From: Dimargaris cristalligena
Lineage: Eukaryota; Kickxellomycota; Dimargaritomycetes; Dimargaritales; Dimargaritaceae
DNA length: 32,957 bases
Direction of reading: 5' to 3'
Assembly (NCBI GenBank): GCA_027576995.1
Contig: JANBQC010000303.1
Span: forward strand, 1 to 32,957
The notes below the pieces were generated by a model. It saw nothing but the letters and a program-made list of their open reading frames with translations, ran no database searches and was not told the origin of the DNA. Numbering within the stretch: the stretch's first letter is position 1; every line of letters begins with the position of its first letter. The translations under genes were made by a program, and so were the position numbers. Below, piece by piece: positions 19,395-30,300 of the stretch.

Positions 19395-21658
19395 TTAGGT
19401 GAAGGGCGGCGATCCCATGGTTCGTCGGGCGGCCATTAGTTCGCAGAAGGATTCGTAATGCCGGAGCTGTAGCTTCTCGAGGTCCTCTACTAAGTCTAAG
19501 AATGGGCAATCCCGCAATAATAGCCCTAGGGCAAAAATAGTAAAGCCCGGTATCAGTCGGTGTGCTCTTAGCTCCTCCGTTAAAGAGGGGCATACTTTAT
19601 ATGCAAGGGTCAATAGATGTAGGCAAACTACGATAAAATAGCAACAGAACTTACGCGAATCACTGAAATAGTAGTGGCGGACTGACATTCTCTGGAGGAA
19701 CCGGACCATTGCGCCGGTACGAACCACCACTTCCTCAAGAGGAAGTCGGTCAAAGTACTCGTGGTCAATCGCAAATGGGTTTTCGGGCTGCGGCCGTAAG
19801 GTGAGACATACGACCTCGACGATAATGTCCCAGGGGCGAATATCTATTATACCACCATGGGTTAGGCCAAAATTCCGTGCCAATAATCAAACACATACAG
19901 GGCAGAGTTAACAGCCGTCGAAACTAGGGGGGGGGGTACCATAGGCGGAGTGGCGTGGATAGACAGCATGGTAAATTATTTTCCTGTCGGAGTAAACCTA
20001 CCGAATTGCTTCCAACAGGAGGTGGATTCGAGTTTAAGGGGATTTTCGGTCTCGATGGTTTGGTTTTCCTTTATACGAATTAGTCGCTCGTGGTTAGACC
20101 GGAGCTAGCCGCAGAATCACGCGGGAAGGGGGTTAGAAGATCAGAACAACCAAACGTTAGTCTACAAGCATAGGGCGGTTCGGCAGCCCTTTAATTAGTC
20201 TGAATTACCAAGCGACTTATTGATTTTTTTATAACCTTGAATAGGGGGTTGGTGGGTGAATGGGATATATATGCTTAACTTACCCAGACATAAGGGCATC
20301 GGTAACGGCTGTAGGCGGCGATCAAAAACGACGTGTATTGGGTGTCCTGGATATTGGGTCATTGTCATATACAAACGAGGGGGTTATCAGTGAGTGATGG
20401 GCCATCTCATTTTACATGGGGTGGCAAGCTCAATGCCAAGTAGCCAACGGAATTACGGAGTGCACTTATCAGAGTAATAAAACCACGAAGGGTTACCTTC
20501 ACCAAGTCGTCGTCAATGAGGCTGATGGGGGGTTGGAGGACAGGGGAAGTACTCTGCATCCTGTAGGAGACATATGGGAAGGTGGATTGCAAATGAAGGC
20601 ATAACAACAGGAGGTCGGATGTAAGAGGCGGAGTCGGCTGGCCAACTTTCCCATAGCGGGGCGAGGGTATTGTATTAAGGGGCGCAATTTTAGTAGATGG
20701 GTTAGGGTTAGACATGGCCACTGCCTGGCAAGGTCGGACTTACATGTACTGGGTTTTAGCCGAGACTAAAGCGCGGCCTTTGGAGACTCTGAGTGGATCA
20801 ATGAATCGAATCGAGTCGGTGGTAAGAAGGTAAATATCTAAAAGTATAGTGTAGTAGGGCTGTTTAACCGGTACAGCCCATCTTCTTCAGAATATTTCGG
20901 AGTTGGTAATCGCGCCGGAAAGTCGTCGAGAGTGCTCATATTACCTTCGACTGGATTTAGTCGAGCGAATGGCAGAAGCCCTTAGCAGGATGCTGGCTAA
21001 TTGATTAAAAAGGAGCGGCATATTATAGTAACTTACGAGGAGTTGAGCACCATGAGCGAGTTAGGAGCCTCCCCTTGACCGGCGGTCGGGGGGTTGAGAT
21101 AGTCATTACGAACGCGCAAAAGCAGCTCTTCGCGGCCACGGATTGAAATATCCAAATATTTGAAACCCTTTGATTTGACGTAGTTATATTGTACAAGGGA
21201 TGGTGAGATAATTTACATAATTAAAATTAGGGTAATTTCACTAGGGGACCTCCCGGCTGTGGTAAAATGGGTATTGGCTGGGGGGCCAAGCGGGGGAAGA
21301 CATCTGGGCGGTATAAGTAAAACGCGAGGGTTAGCTCATTTTAAAAATAGAGAACCAAGGGCAGTTGCTTCACTTACCTTGAGACTGCCCACGACCATGA
21401 GGTCCTGGAGGAATTCGCTGAGGCGGGCCGCTTCAGTATCGGCCTTCTAGGGGTTGGTGAGCAAAAAGGGACTAACTCAGACAAGGGCGGTGTCAGTAGT
21501 AGTAGTAGTAGTGATAGGGTACCAAAACCCTGGGGCTTTCTTCTCCTGAATTCCTCGGAGCCTGGGCTGGTAACAGAAAGACTTAGTAGTGTCGAGTGGC
21601 ACTGCATTTCCCCCCTTTCTAATCTTACCGTACGCCGGGACCAGGAAAAGTCGTACAT
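19395..21658 (-). CDS. Multi-exon gene of unknown function, about 305 residues
   Basis: I do not recognise this product. A phase-consistent model is 21658-21629, 21446-21378, 21167-21037, 20788-20744, 20560-20497, 20346-20284, 20068-20002 and 19843-19395. Donors are mostly gtaagt and introns are 150-248 nt, as in neighbouring genes. Fragments look strongly protein-like: LSEFLQDLMVVGSLK, YLDISIRGREELLLRVRN, SFLIAAYSRYRCPYVW, RPWDIIVEVVCLTLRP. The last exon is a long helix-rich stretch (YFDRLPLEEVVVRTGAMVRF to LEDLEKLQLRHYESFCEL) without signal peptide or clear membrane span, perhaps an alpha-helical repeat fold. An optional in-frame exon (20992 or 20980 to 20945) also has good splice sites. 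The start ATG is a guess; the true 5' end may lie further upstream. Existence of a gene is likely, exact exons less so. Confidence 0.6.
21495..21512. repeat. (AGT)n microsatellite in an intron of the unknown gene
   Basis: Six AGT units in the intron 21628-21447. Similar AGT/ACT triplet runs recur at about 22418 and 26823-26840, always outside recognised exons. Confidence 0.85.
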
Positions 21659-23269
21659 GGTCAAACTGGAGGAGGGGTTTCGTGCTGAGCAGTCACCTGC
21701 GAGGGAGCCTGGGCAAAGGGAATGAGACAGTAAAAGGCCTAGCTAGTGGGTATGGGAGTAGAGGTAAAAGGAACAATTCCAAGCAAACGAAACAAAATAC
21801 CGGGAATGGAAAAGCAAGAGGCGCGGGAATACTATGTTCTTACTCCTCTATACTTGCCCTGAAGAACCCTTTGGCCTTTCCAGTGCCTAGACCAAAAAGG
21901 GTACCACGGGACTCCGCCACTAACCTCACCATCCATCCCATACGACTATTAGGGGCAATCACAATAAGCTGGGGCCGTTTTTATAGTGGATTGGTGTGTA
22001 TTGATGTGCTAAGCCGCAGAGGGCCTGGAGATTGCTACCGAGGCCCGCCTTCTGAACATTCCAAACCAACAGTATTCGCCAGCGTACCGTGGCTAGGAAA
22101 CACCAGCCCGGTAATATAGCCCGTAGGCAAGCGATAATCTATACATCCTTCCACGTCTACCTGTGACGAGTTGGTGATTTAAATTAAACATCCCCCCCTT
22201 TAGGGCAGTAATGGCCCTTAGCCGGGAAAGTTCCGGTCAACAGTGGTGGTGCATCGACGATTTGCTGTTACTGTGGCTAATTTGACAAGTACCAGGATCA
22301 TGGCTGTCCAACAGTACGTACTATAGGCGCATCTGGGTTGGCTATACACTATGTAAGTATGCTTGCCCCATCTCCACCGAAAGCCCCCTCTGGTTGGTGA
22401 GATAAAAGGGATCGAAAGTAGTAGTAGTTCCCAGTGGCGGCGAACTTCGTGTATATCTTTAAAATTGGTTGGTCTTCTCGAATGAAAGCGGGGCGGAGTT
22501 CCCCAGTAGCCAATACGACATTTAGAGGGTTGGTTGGTTAATCAAGGACCATCGACTGTTGGGACGTTGGGGGGTTAAAGCGGTGGCAATGACTAAAAGG
22601 TCCTGCAATAAGTACCCTGGGGCCCATGAGGGGGATTCCCGATTACTCTATCCTTATAGCTATCGAATGAGACCGATATATAATTCTGTCAATCCATATT
22701 GTTATTATAATTTACATGGCCCGGCCAAGCAGGCCCGCTGCATCATTGATGAAGTTTGCCAGTATTAACTAAAAAATTAGCGTGCTACTTACTTTATTAG
22801 GAATAAATAACCTGTTTAAGGGGAGCCACAAAAGGAGGGTGTGGGCCCAATAGACCGGGCTACACAAAATCATCCACAAGAACGCTGCAATCTAGGCAAA
22901 TAGAGCTGAAGTATAGCCAATGCTAATTATTATCACCACCCCCCCTATTTATTATTATACTGGGTAGTAGTGATGGTTGATGCACACACCACATCATGAT
23001 CCCCTTATTAAGTAGGGTATAGTCACGTGGGTCTGTAGGTTGGGGCTTCTCGCATCCATACTATATGCCCTAAACGCATATCCAGCATTCTTTCCCCAGG
23101 CTACCAAAGTAAATCTCTCTGAAACCCACCACCATTACACTACCCTTTTCATTACAATAGTAGGGAATCCATTCCTTACCCCACCCGTTGCTCATTTCTA
23201 TCTATCTATCTATCTATTTATTTATTTACACCTACTTCTCTCGGTTTTAAAGCTCCGTTCCCCTTTATC
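21659..23269. other. 1.6 kb region with coding-like fragments but no gene resolved
   Basis: The stretch lies between the inferred start of the unknown minus-strand gene and NDUFA12. It contains open segments that look non-random but could not be joined. Plus strand: about 22024-22114, ending in TAG, with GC-third codons (EIATEARLLNIPNQQYSP). Minus strand: about 22520-22350, open for over 50 codons and ending TAG (includes GELRPAFIREDQPILKIY). Plus strand: 22715-22768, ending TAA (GPAKQARCIIDEVCQY). A 176-codon plus-strand frame at 21589-22119 overlaps these and has no recognisable domain. The last 250 bp before NDUFA12 are AT-rich, with CTAT units at 23202-23225, and presumably form its promoter. 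Confidence 0.35.
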
Positions 23270-23971
23270 ATGTCCCTTATCCGGGCCGTCAAGTATATTT
23301 TGGAGGCCGGGCCCCGGGAGAGCCTGCGCCAATTCATGCGTTTGGATGAAGTCAAGGGTGGCCTTCTCATCGGCCGCGATCGCTACGGCAACGAGTACTA
23401 TGAAAATCTTAAAGAGAAGCTCAGTATGTTTCTAGTCCGCCTGTCATCCTAATCTTATCGAATGACCCCCCCCTCCCTTGGTCCCGTTTTAGCTTATTAA
23501 CCACTCTCCCTGGTCTACCGCAATATTACTTTATGCTACTGTGTAGATCGCGACCGTTGGGTCGTTCTGGCCCGTAGTGATTACGACGCCACCCAAGTTC
23601 CCCCTGAATGGTAAATATACCCTCTTGTCCTATCCTAACCTAACCTATGCATATGTACTGCCGGCCCTTTTTGTCCCTACCTAAGAGTCAATCCCATCCC
23701 GCTTTAATGGAAGACGGACTTTTTTTAACCATATCTATCGCATTACTCATTGGCGGTATATCATGCTATATCACCCACGATTTCCACCAGGCATAAATGG
23801 CTCCACAAGCTGACCGACGAGAACCCCAGCAACCTGCCCAGCCGACCCTACCGCTGGATTGTGTCTCATCACGTAGAGAATATGACGGGGACGACGAAGG
23901 CATTCACGACCTACAACACGACGCGGCCCAAGGTCTCTGCCTGGGATCCCCAAGTCAAGCCCCGGGCCTAA
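23270..23971 (+). CDS. NDUFA12: NADH:ubiquinone oxidoreductase subunit NDUFA12 (B17.2)
   Basis: Three exons, 23270-23423, 23547-23610 and 23791-23971, give 132 residues. Donors are gtatgt and gtaaat; acceptors are gtgtag and caccag. NDUFA12 is an accessory subunit on the matrix side of mitochondrial complex I, near the junction of the peripheral and membrane arms. Diagnostic motifs are all present: GGLLIGRDRYGNEYYEN (the family LVG-D-YGNKYYE block), DRWVVLARSD, VPPEWHKWLHKLTDENP formed across intron 2, and a TTYNTTRPKVSAWDP tail. There is no long presequence, as in animal orthologues. Its presence implies the organism has conventional complex I. AATAAA lies at 24113-24118. Very secure. Confidence 0.95.
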
Positions 23972-24112
23972 GCGCGATCTCTTCCCCTCCTATTGCTTTT
24001 TTCGGTCCAGCACCGGGCCCTTTTTTTGAGACTGGGCATTGCTGTTGGCTAAACCGCTGATGTACTCACCACCCACCCACTTATTTCGACGTATAGATTT
24101 ACTGCCGCGAAC

Positions 24113-24118
24113 AATAAA
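24113..24118 (+). terminator. Candidate polyadenylation signal of NDUFA12 (AATAAA)
   Basis: AATAAA about 140 nt downstream of the NDUFA12 stop codon. Assigned by motif and position. Confidence 0.5.
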
Positions 24119-24347
24119 TTACTCCAACAACTAGCTTATACTCTACCCTACAGCGGGAGGGGGGGCATGTGCTTTATTTACAGTGAATAATAAAAAATGG
24201 TCACCTGTTCTGCTGAAGGGGGGGGGTGGGGCAATCCTTCTCGGCCTACAAGCCATTTTATGTGACCCATAGAACAGGTGGGTGGATATAGAGATGAGGG
24301 GATGGGGTAGTAAAATATAGATGCAGATTATTAGGGTTAGGTTAAGT

Positions 24348-24404
24348 TTGGATTGGATTGGATTGGATTAAAAGGCGGGCGGAGTATTGTATTGTATTGT
24401 ATTG
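24348..24404. repeat. Two adjacent pentanucleotide tandem repeats
   Basis: TTGGA repeated about four times (24348-24369), then, after 15 bases, TATTG repeated four times (24385-24404). Both lie in the RAB7 upstream region. Confidence 0.85.
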
Positions 24405-24879
24405 TAATGGATAGAACTCAGGCAAGCGGTTTGGGCTAGGTGTGCCACAGTATGGGGTGGCCTACTCTACTCTACGCCCGCCATGTCCGTAATAGTTTGT
24501 CGATAATGGTGAGGAAGAAAGAAGGTGCAAATAGTAAATGTAGTGTCCCCAAGTGCTTTATAAATAGATGCAGCCTTGAGTTTGAATTTGAGTGAGTTCG
24601 GTTAGCAAGCAGCCCTTTTGGCATATAATAATATCCAGATAGATGTCCCCTGGGCGGCGGTCACTTGAGACGTCATGGCATAGTGAGTGGGTGGCCCAGG
24701 CGAGATATATACTGTACTATACTATACTATACTCCTCTCCTCTCCCCTTAGGTTCGAAACTTTTTCATTGCACCAAGTCCGCTGCTCTTCTTCCTTTGTG
24801 TTATAGAATTACTTCCCTTTTAACCCTTTCTTGTCTGCTTCCATTCCCCTTCACCCCAACCCTCTCTCCCGTTTCCGCC

Positions 24880-26233
24880 ATGTCTGCACGAAAGAAGGTT
24901 TTACTCAAGGTTCGTCGCATTCAGCACCTCCTCCTTTATAATAAATACTCTGGGCCCGGCCCAGGAAGAATCCACTCATTCCTAACTAACCCGATTGCTT
25001 ACTGAACTATTCGCGACATTCCCGACTCATTCGGTCCGGTTAGGTCATCATCCTGGGCGACAGTGGGTAAGTTAAATATATATATATATATATATAGAGC
25101 TGGTTACTCCCGTTGCATAGCCCGAGGCCTCCCAACTTCCTGGTTCGACTGGCCTAATTCGACGACGGCGGTCTCTCGCTCTGTAATAGCCCTTTACTCA
25201 CCCTGCTTATTTTATTACTGTATTGGTTTGCTTCCATATAACAAACATCCCCTCTCCACTGCCCAACCGCACAGTGTGGGTAAGACCTCGCTCATGAACC
25301 AGTTCGTCAATAAGCGCTTCAGCAACCAGTATAAAGCCACCATTGGTGCCGATTTCCTGACCAAGGAACTTATCATCGACGATAAGCTGGTCACTATCCA
25401 GGTAAGCTTAACTAACCCTCCTTTTTAAACCTAGTCCGTCTATTTCAAGGGCAAGTTTAGTAGCAGAAAGGGGAGGGGAAGGCAACTCCCGCTGTACCCC
25501 CCCCTCTTATGGCATTCCGCCCATGCCCCTGAACTACGAAGACCCCCTCCGCTAACCCACATATATATATAAACTAATCGGCTGATCTTATTTCCCTCCT
25601 CCTACCCCTCCCTGATGGCCCAGATTTGGGATACTGCTGGTCAGGAGCGGTTCCAGAGCCTTGGGGTGGCGTTTTATCGCGGGGCCGACTGCTGCGTCCT
25701 GTGCTACGATGTCAATAATGCCAAGTCGTTTGAAACTCTAGACAGCTGGCGCGACGAGTTCCTCGTCCAAGCCAGTCCCCGCGACCCCGAAAACTTCCCC
25801 TTTGTGGTCCTGGGCAATAAGATCGATTTGGAGGACTCCAAGCGGATGGTAAGTCATGGATAGCTATTGGGATGACCCCGACTTCCCCCGCTATAAGTCC
25901 TACCGGCTGCTTCCACCCTCATTGTCGCCCCACTTTATTTTTGCATTGGTAACTAGCTAATTAATTTTGGATCCTGCTAACATGTTAATACCGGTATTTT
26001 ACCATCCATCTCGCTAGGTTACCCAACGGCGTGCCATGAATTGGTGCCAGTCGAAGGGCAACATCCCTTATTTCGAGACCAGTGCCAAGGAGGCTATCAA
26101 GGTCGATGTGGCCTTCGAGACCATTGCCCAAAATGCCCTCAAAAAGGAGTCCGAAAACGAACTATACAGCGACTTCCCCGAGCCCATCAGAATTGACCAG
26201 GACTCTGCCCGGGACCCCGGGTGTGCCTGTTAG
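24880..26233 (+). CDS. RAB7: Rab7/Ypt7 small GTPase of late endosome and vacuole
   Basis: Five exons: 24880-24909, 25044-25066, 25275-25401, 25624-25848 and 26018-26233, giving 206 residues. Rab7 recruits HOPS and other effectors to drive fusion of late endosomes and autophagosomes with the vacuole. All nucleotide-binding motifs are intact: P-loop GDSGVGKTS (15-23), switch I Thr40, WDTAGQE (62-68) with catalytic Gln67, NKID (125-128) and ETSAKEA. The C-terminus ends CAC, a CXC geranylgeranylation motif. The Rab7-type sequence [14 protein letters not shown] and the [19 protein letters not shown] switch II region identify the subfamily. The P-loop is split over exons 2 and 3, exon 2 is only 23 nt, and the first intron has a weak gttcgt donor; the amino acids recovered leave little doubt about the splicing. 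Confidence 0.97.
25076..25096. repeat. (AT)n microsatellite in RAB7 intron 2
   Basis: Alternating AT run beginning ten bases after the donor of the intron 25067-25274. Confidence 0.9.
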
Positions 26234-27386
26234 ATTCACTCCATTATTTTCTAACTCTTACTCCCGTTTAACCTTGGCGATAATGAATTGCCCTCCCCAT
26301 CTATTTAGGTATTTTCAAAGCCCACCGGGGTTTCTTGGTCTCAGTTTCTTTTAGCCCTCTTCTTCCGTTATCGTATAGCCCACGGCCTAGTTTATCCGTA
26401 GCCTTCTATTTCTTGGCCTTTTCTTTTGCCCAATTTGTTGTACTCTGGAATACTACCCCACCTACCTACCCCTTTTATTTTCTATTGGCATCATGTGCCA
26501 GCCAGCCTTTCAATAGAGAGGTTCCGCCCTAACGTGGCTGCGATTCGCTCCGCAGTGGCTTGCCCTATTAATAATCCTTTTGAATTCGTTATGTTAATGA
26601 ACCGATTTTATAAGAGCATGTACAGTTGTTGGTAAGAGATATATACATTAATGGGTGGTTCATTTGATAGTGAGATTCCGGGGGCTTTAGTACTATGCTC
26701 TTCCATGAAGGGGAGTCCTTCCTCTATTTCTTGATTACAATAGCCGTTTTACATTCGCCGCAACGTGCGGGGCTGGCCATTAAAGCAGGGCTGATTGAAT
26801 CAGTTGGAGTGAATGGCGGCTGAAGTAGTAGTAGTAGTAGTATGGTAAAGCCTCGTTGGGTTTAGTTCGGCAGAAATTAGTGTGTGTCGGAGAGGGAGGT
26901 CTTCCGGTTCCGCCACCTCCTGCCCCACTCGCCCACTATATCCTGACCTAGAGTATTTTTATGGGGGAATCTATTATACAACGAGATCCACTGGCGCCAC
27001 ATAAGAACTTCTACTATCGGTGCTTTGCTGTGGTCACTATGGCTGCCATGAGTTAAGCCCTCTCTCGCCTCGGGTCAGTTGATATTAGCCCAATATGGCC
27101 AAGGATTTACCGCAACGGAGGATGAATAGCACTCCTTTATCCCGTCATTTATATGGATGGTGGATAATATTTTGCACTGTGCCCTTCCCTCTCACGGGAA
27201 AGACCTTCCGTCCCTCTGCCTACTTATTGCGCCGTCTTGGTCTCCTTTTTTATACTATTTTTTTACCACCTCAGTAGTCGTGGTATTGTTCACCCAAACC
27301 CTATAACCCTCGCATTCCCTGGTCTTTTGTTGAACTCTTGGCTTCTTTCCACTCCTTTATTCAGACTCCCTGCCGCCACCAAACCT
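26234..27386 (+). promoter_or_regulatory. Intergenic region between RAB7 and ATG16
   Basis: About 1.15 kb. The first part is T/C-rich and likely RAB7 3' UTR. A short inverted repeat (ctgatt-g-aatcag) lies near 26790-26802, followed by an (AGT)n run (26823-26840). A pyrimidine-rich segment of about 200 bp leads into the ATG16 start. Short open frames here (26335-26635, 27095-27277) show no domain. No RNA gene recognised. Confidence 0.4.
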
Positions 27387-30300
27387 ATGGCCCTCGACCT
27401 AATGCCCGACTGGCAATGTGCCATCGAGGCTGACCTGACCGCCCGCAACGACCACGCCAATAGCTTCAAGTCGTTTATAGACAACTGTAGGTTATCACAC
27501 TCAAGCGCCCGTCTCTCAACCCCCTCCCCTGCACCCACGGTCGACCGAAGGGGGAAAGGCCACCACTCCACAGCAGGTCCCCTGGTCTGGAGACCCCAAA
27601 GCGCTTGGGAACGCTGCCTCCAGTCCGCTTAGCCAGGCCTCTCTTCCTGGAGCTCTTATTGCTCTCCCAAACTAACCAAGCCCGTCTCCCTTGTCTACTG
27701 TCGACCATTTGGTTCCCTTACTAGACCGGGCCGTCCTACTCCAAAGTAATGTTGTCAACCGAGACTTCGAGGAGCTCCAACGGGATACCGAACGACTCAA
27801 GGTCGAGCATACCAAAATCAAAACGGCCATCGAGCAGCCCGGAAATAACCAAGAGAGGTGGGCCTGTAGTACCATGGACCTTATAACACGCATGGGTCTT
27901 GGTAGGGTTGAACTGTTTGCAGCCACATGGTGGTAGCAATCTATCCGTCCGACTATGGGCAAATTAACTAACTGCATGTCTTTTACTTCGGTATACCTTG
28001 CTTTGCCCCTGGGCAGTTTTCTACAATCCCAACAGCGCATCGCGGATCTAGAGTGGCAAATATCCACGCTTAAAGACGAGCGCAGCGACCTCTACAAGTC
28101 CCAGGGTCAGCACACCCAGCGACTACTGGAGCTTACCGACGATGTCCGAAAGCAAGAGGAGACCATCCGAAAACTAGAAGCCGAGTAAGTTATGCACTAA
28201 TTCGGGACTGTTACGGTATTGGATCCCAACTAACCGGGATGAACACCCTGCGAGCCATCCACACTGGTCTTCCATTCACCACCAATTGGCTATTGTTATT
28301 GACCATGCCAATCCTCAGGGCCAAAGCCTCCGGTGCGCAGGCGAGCAAAATGCAGCAGTCCCTCGATGACTATTTCTACGTCCTCCGGGAAAAGGATGGA
28401 ACCATCCAGGTAAGTAGCGGTGCTCTAATCCCTGGTTAATGGATTCGATACTTAAGAGGGACCAGGTCTCGTTAGATTTCCGGCCAACAGATTATCAGTC
28501 AACCTTAGACCGTGTCAAAACCGCCCCGGCGATTTTGAGCGGTGTTTATCCCTCCCCCCCAACTCTACGGTGGGGTGGCTGCGCATTACACCCATCGACT
28601 CACTGGCCCAATACCCCTATATCATTACTCCCACTAGTGTTCCAGTGTATCTGCCATGTTTTTAACAAAAAAATTATACCAACGATCGAACACCCCCTTC
28701 TCCTCCCGCTTAGATCTTACAAGATGAAATGACCGCACTCCAACTGGAGCTGGTCACTAAAGAGGAAAAACTAAAGAAAGTGGAGCAGGAGAATAGTCAG
28801 CTGGTGGATCGGTGGCTTCGCAAAATGAACGAGGAGGCCGATCAAATGAATGCTTCCAACCAACAGTCCGAAGCCCGCAAAGTCGCAGCCTCGATGGACC
28901 AAATTAACGAGTGTCTCGGTGATGAGAACTATTTCGGGCTCAATCGACGTGCCAGCAACGCCAGCCGTGAGCTGAGCTGTATTCCCACCACGGTTTACAA
29001 AGAACTGGAGAACATCCATGGCGGGGAAGTCCAGGCCCTCCACGTTTCGCCGGACGGTACCCTGGTGGCGACCGGGGGGCAGGACCGGCGGGTCAAGATA
29101 TTCGATAGCAAGACCGGGAACCTGCGCTATACCTTAAGCGGGTGTTTGCAGTCCGTGCTGCATGTATGGTTTAACCCCGTCGGGGATCATATTCTGGCCA
29201 CCTCCAGTGACAATGCCATTCGGGTCTGGTCCCTCGATACCGGTCGGATACAGCATACCTTGACCGGCCATATCGGCAAAGTCGTTTCGGCCAAATTCGA
29301 TAGCCACTCCCGGAAAATTATCTCAGTGAGCCACGATCGCACCATAAAATCCTGGGATCTCTATCGGGGCTACTGTAAGTACCCGCTTTTAATGTTCTAA
29401 AATGGACGTGCGAGTCCTTTTCGCGGCATGGATGGCCCTAAGCGAGTTGGCTAGATGACTTGGGCTCCGGCTGACTGGGTGGGTTATACCTCCCAAGTAC
29501 TTCTTCCAACTGTTCCTAACCTTAGTGAGACTACATCCCTTCATGATCAAATGGTTACGATTATTAGGTTCCAAGACTATATTTTCGGTTTCCAGCTGCA
29601 ACGACTTATGCCTCATGGACCCGGAGGGCACCACGATTTTCAGCGGGCACGTTGATAACGTCCTGCGTATGTGGGACATGCGAACAGGGAATTGCATTCG
29701 GGAAATCAACAGAATTCACGAGGCCCCCATCACATCCCTCTCCATCTCCCCAGGTAGGTTCCATTTTGACTAATGATCAAGTGCGACCGGTGAGCTACCT
29801 GGTCAGCTGTAGTGTCTTGAAGTCCTATGATATGAGGAGCTCCTAACTCGAATACCATTCTCCCTTGGCTCCCTTTTAATTAGATTCCCGAGTCCTGCTG
29901 ACCAACTCCAAGGACGGTACCCTTAAACTGATTGACATGGTATCATTTGAGCTCGTTAATACCTTTAGGTAAGCGTCCGTATATATATCGTATTACCGAA
30001 CTTTGCGATTGCTTCCTGTCCACATTTTGATTGCGGGCCGTCCTGCCACCTATCTGGTTTTGTCGAGAAGGGCATCGCCGTCATTTCACGAACCATTTTG
30101 TACTTGTATCTCTCTATCCATGCCTTGGTCTCATTTGTCTTTCTTTCATGGGCTGGTTGGTCTTGTTGTTCTATCCCACCCCAATCTAGCGCGGAGGGAT
30201 ACCGGCCTGGGTCCAATTGGGCCCGGTCGTCGTTTAGCCCCGACGGACGATTCATCGCAGCGGGCTCGGCGGGTAAGTTATACTGCGCAGCATTTCCGGA

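Larger units (their letters stand above)
23972..24879 (+). promoter_or_regulatory. Intergenic region and RAB7 promoter with short tandem repeats
   Basis: The 908 bp between NDUFA12 and RAB7. The first 150 bp hold the NDUFA12 3' end. Then come a TTAGGGTTAGG telomere-like motif (24331-24341), a TTGGA pentamer tandem, a TATTG tandem and CTACT units. A pyrimidine-rich stretch (24727-24879) leads into the RAB7 ATG. No additional gene is supported; the frame at 24643-25005 merely overlaps the first RAB7 exon. Confidence 0.45.

Noticed and set aside
19595..19654. A 60-nt intron in the last exon of the unknown gene (gtaagt donor at 19654)
   Set aside because: The segment is open in frame and encodes a plausible helix (FCCYFIVVCLHLLTLAYK), and 60 nt is far below the other introns here.
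21589..22119. 176-codon plus-strand frame
   Set aside because: Overlaps the putative first exon of the unknown minus-strand gene; Lys/Asn/Gly-rich start and no recognisable domain.
25063..25428. 121-codon frame overlapping RAB7 exon 3
   Set aside because: Its first half is intron sequence with an AT microsatellite; the real RAB7 residues start at the acceptor before 25275.
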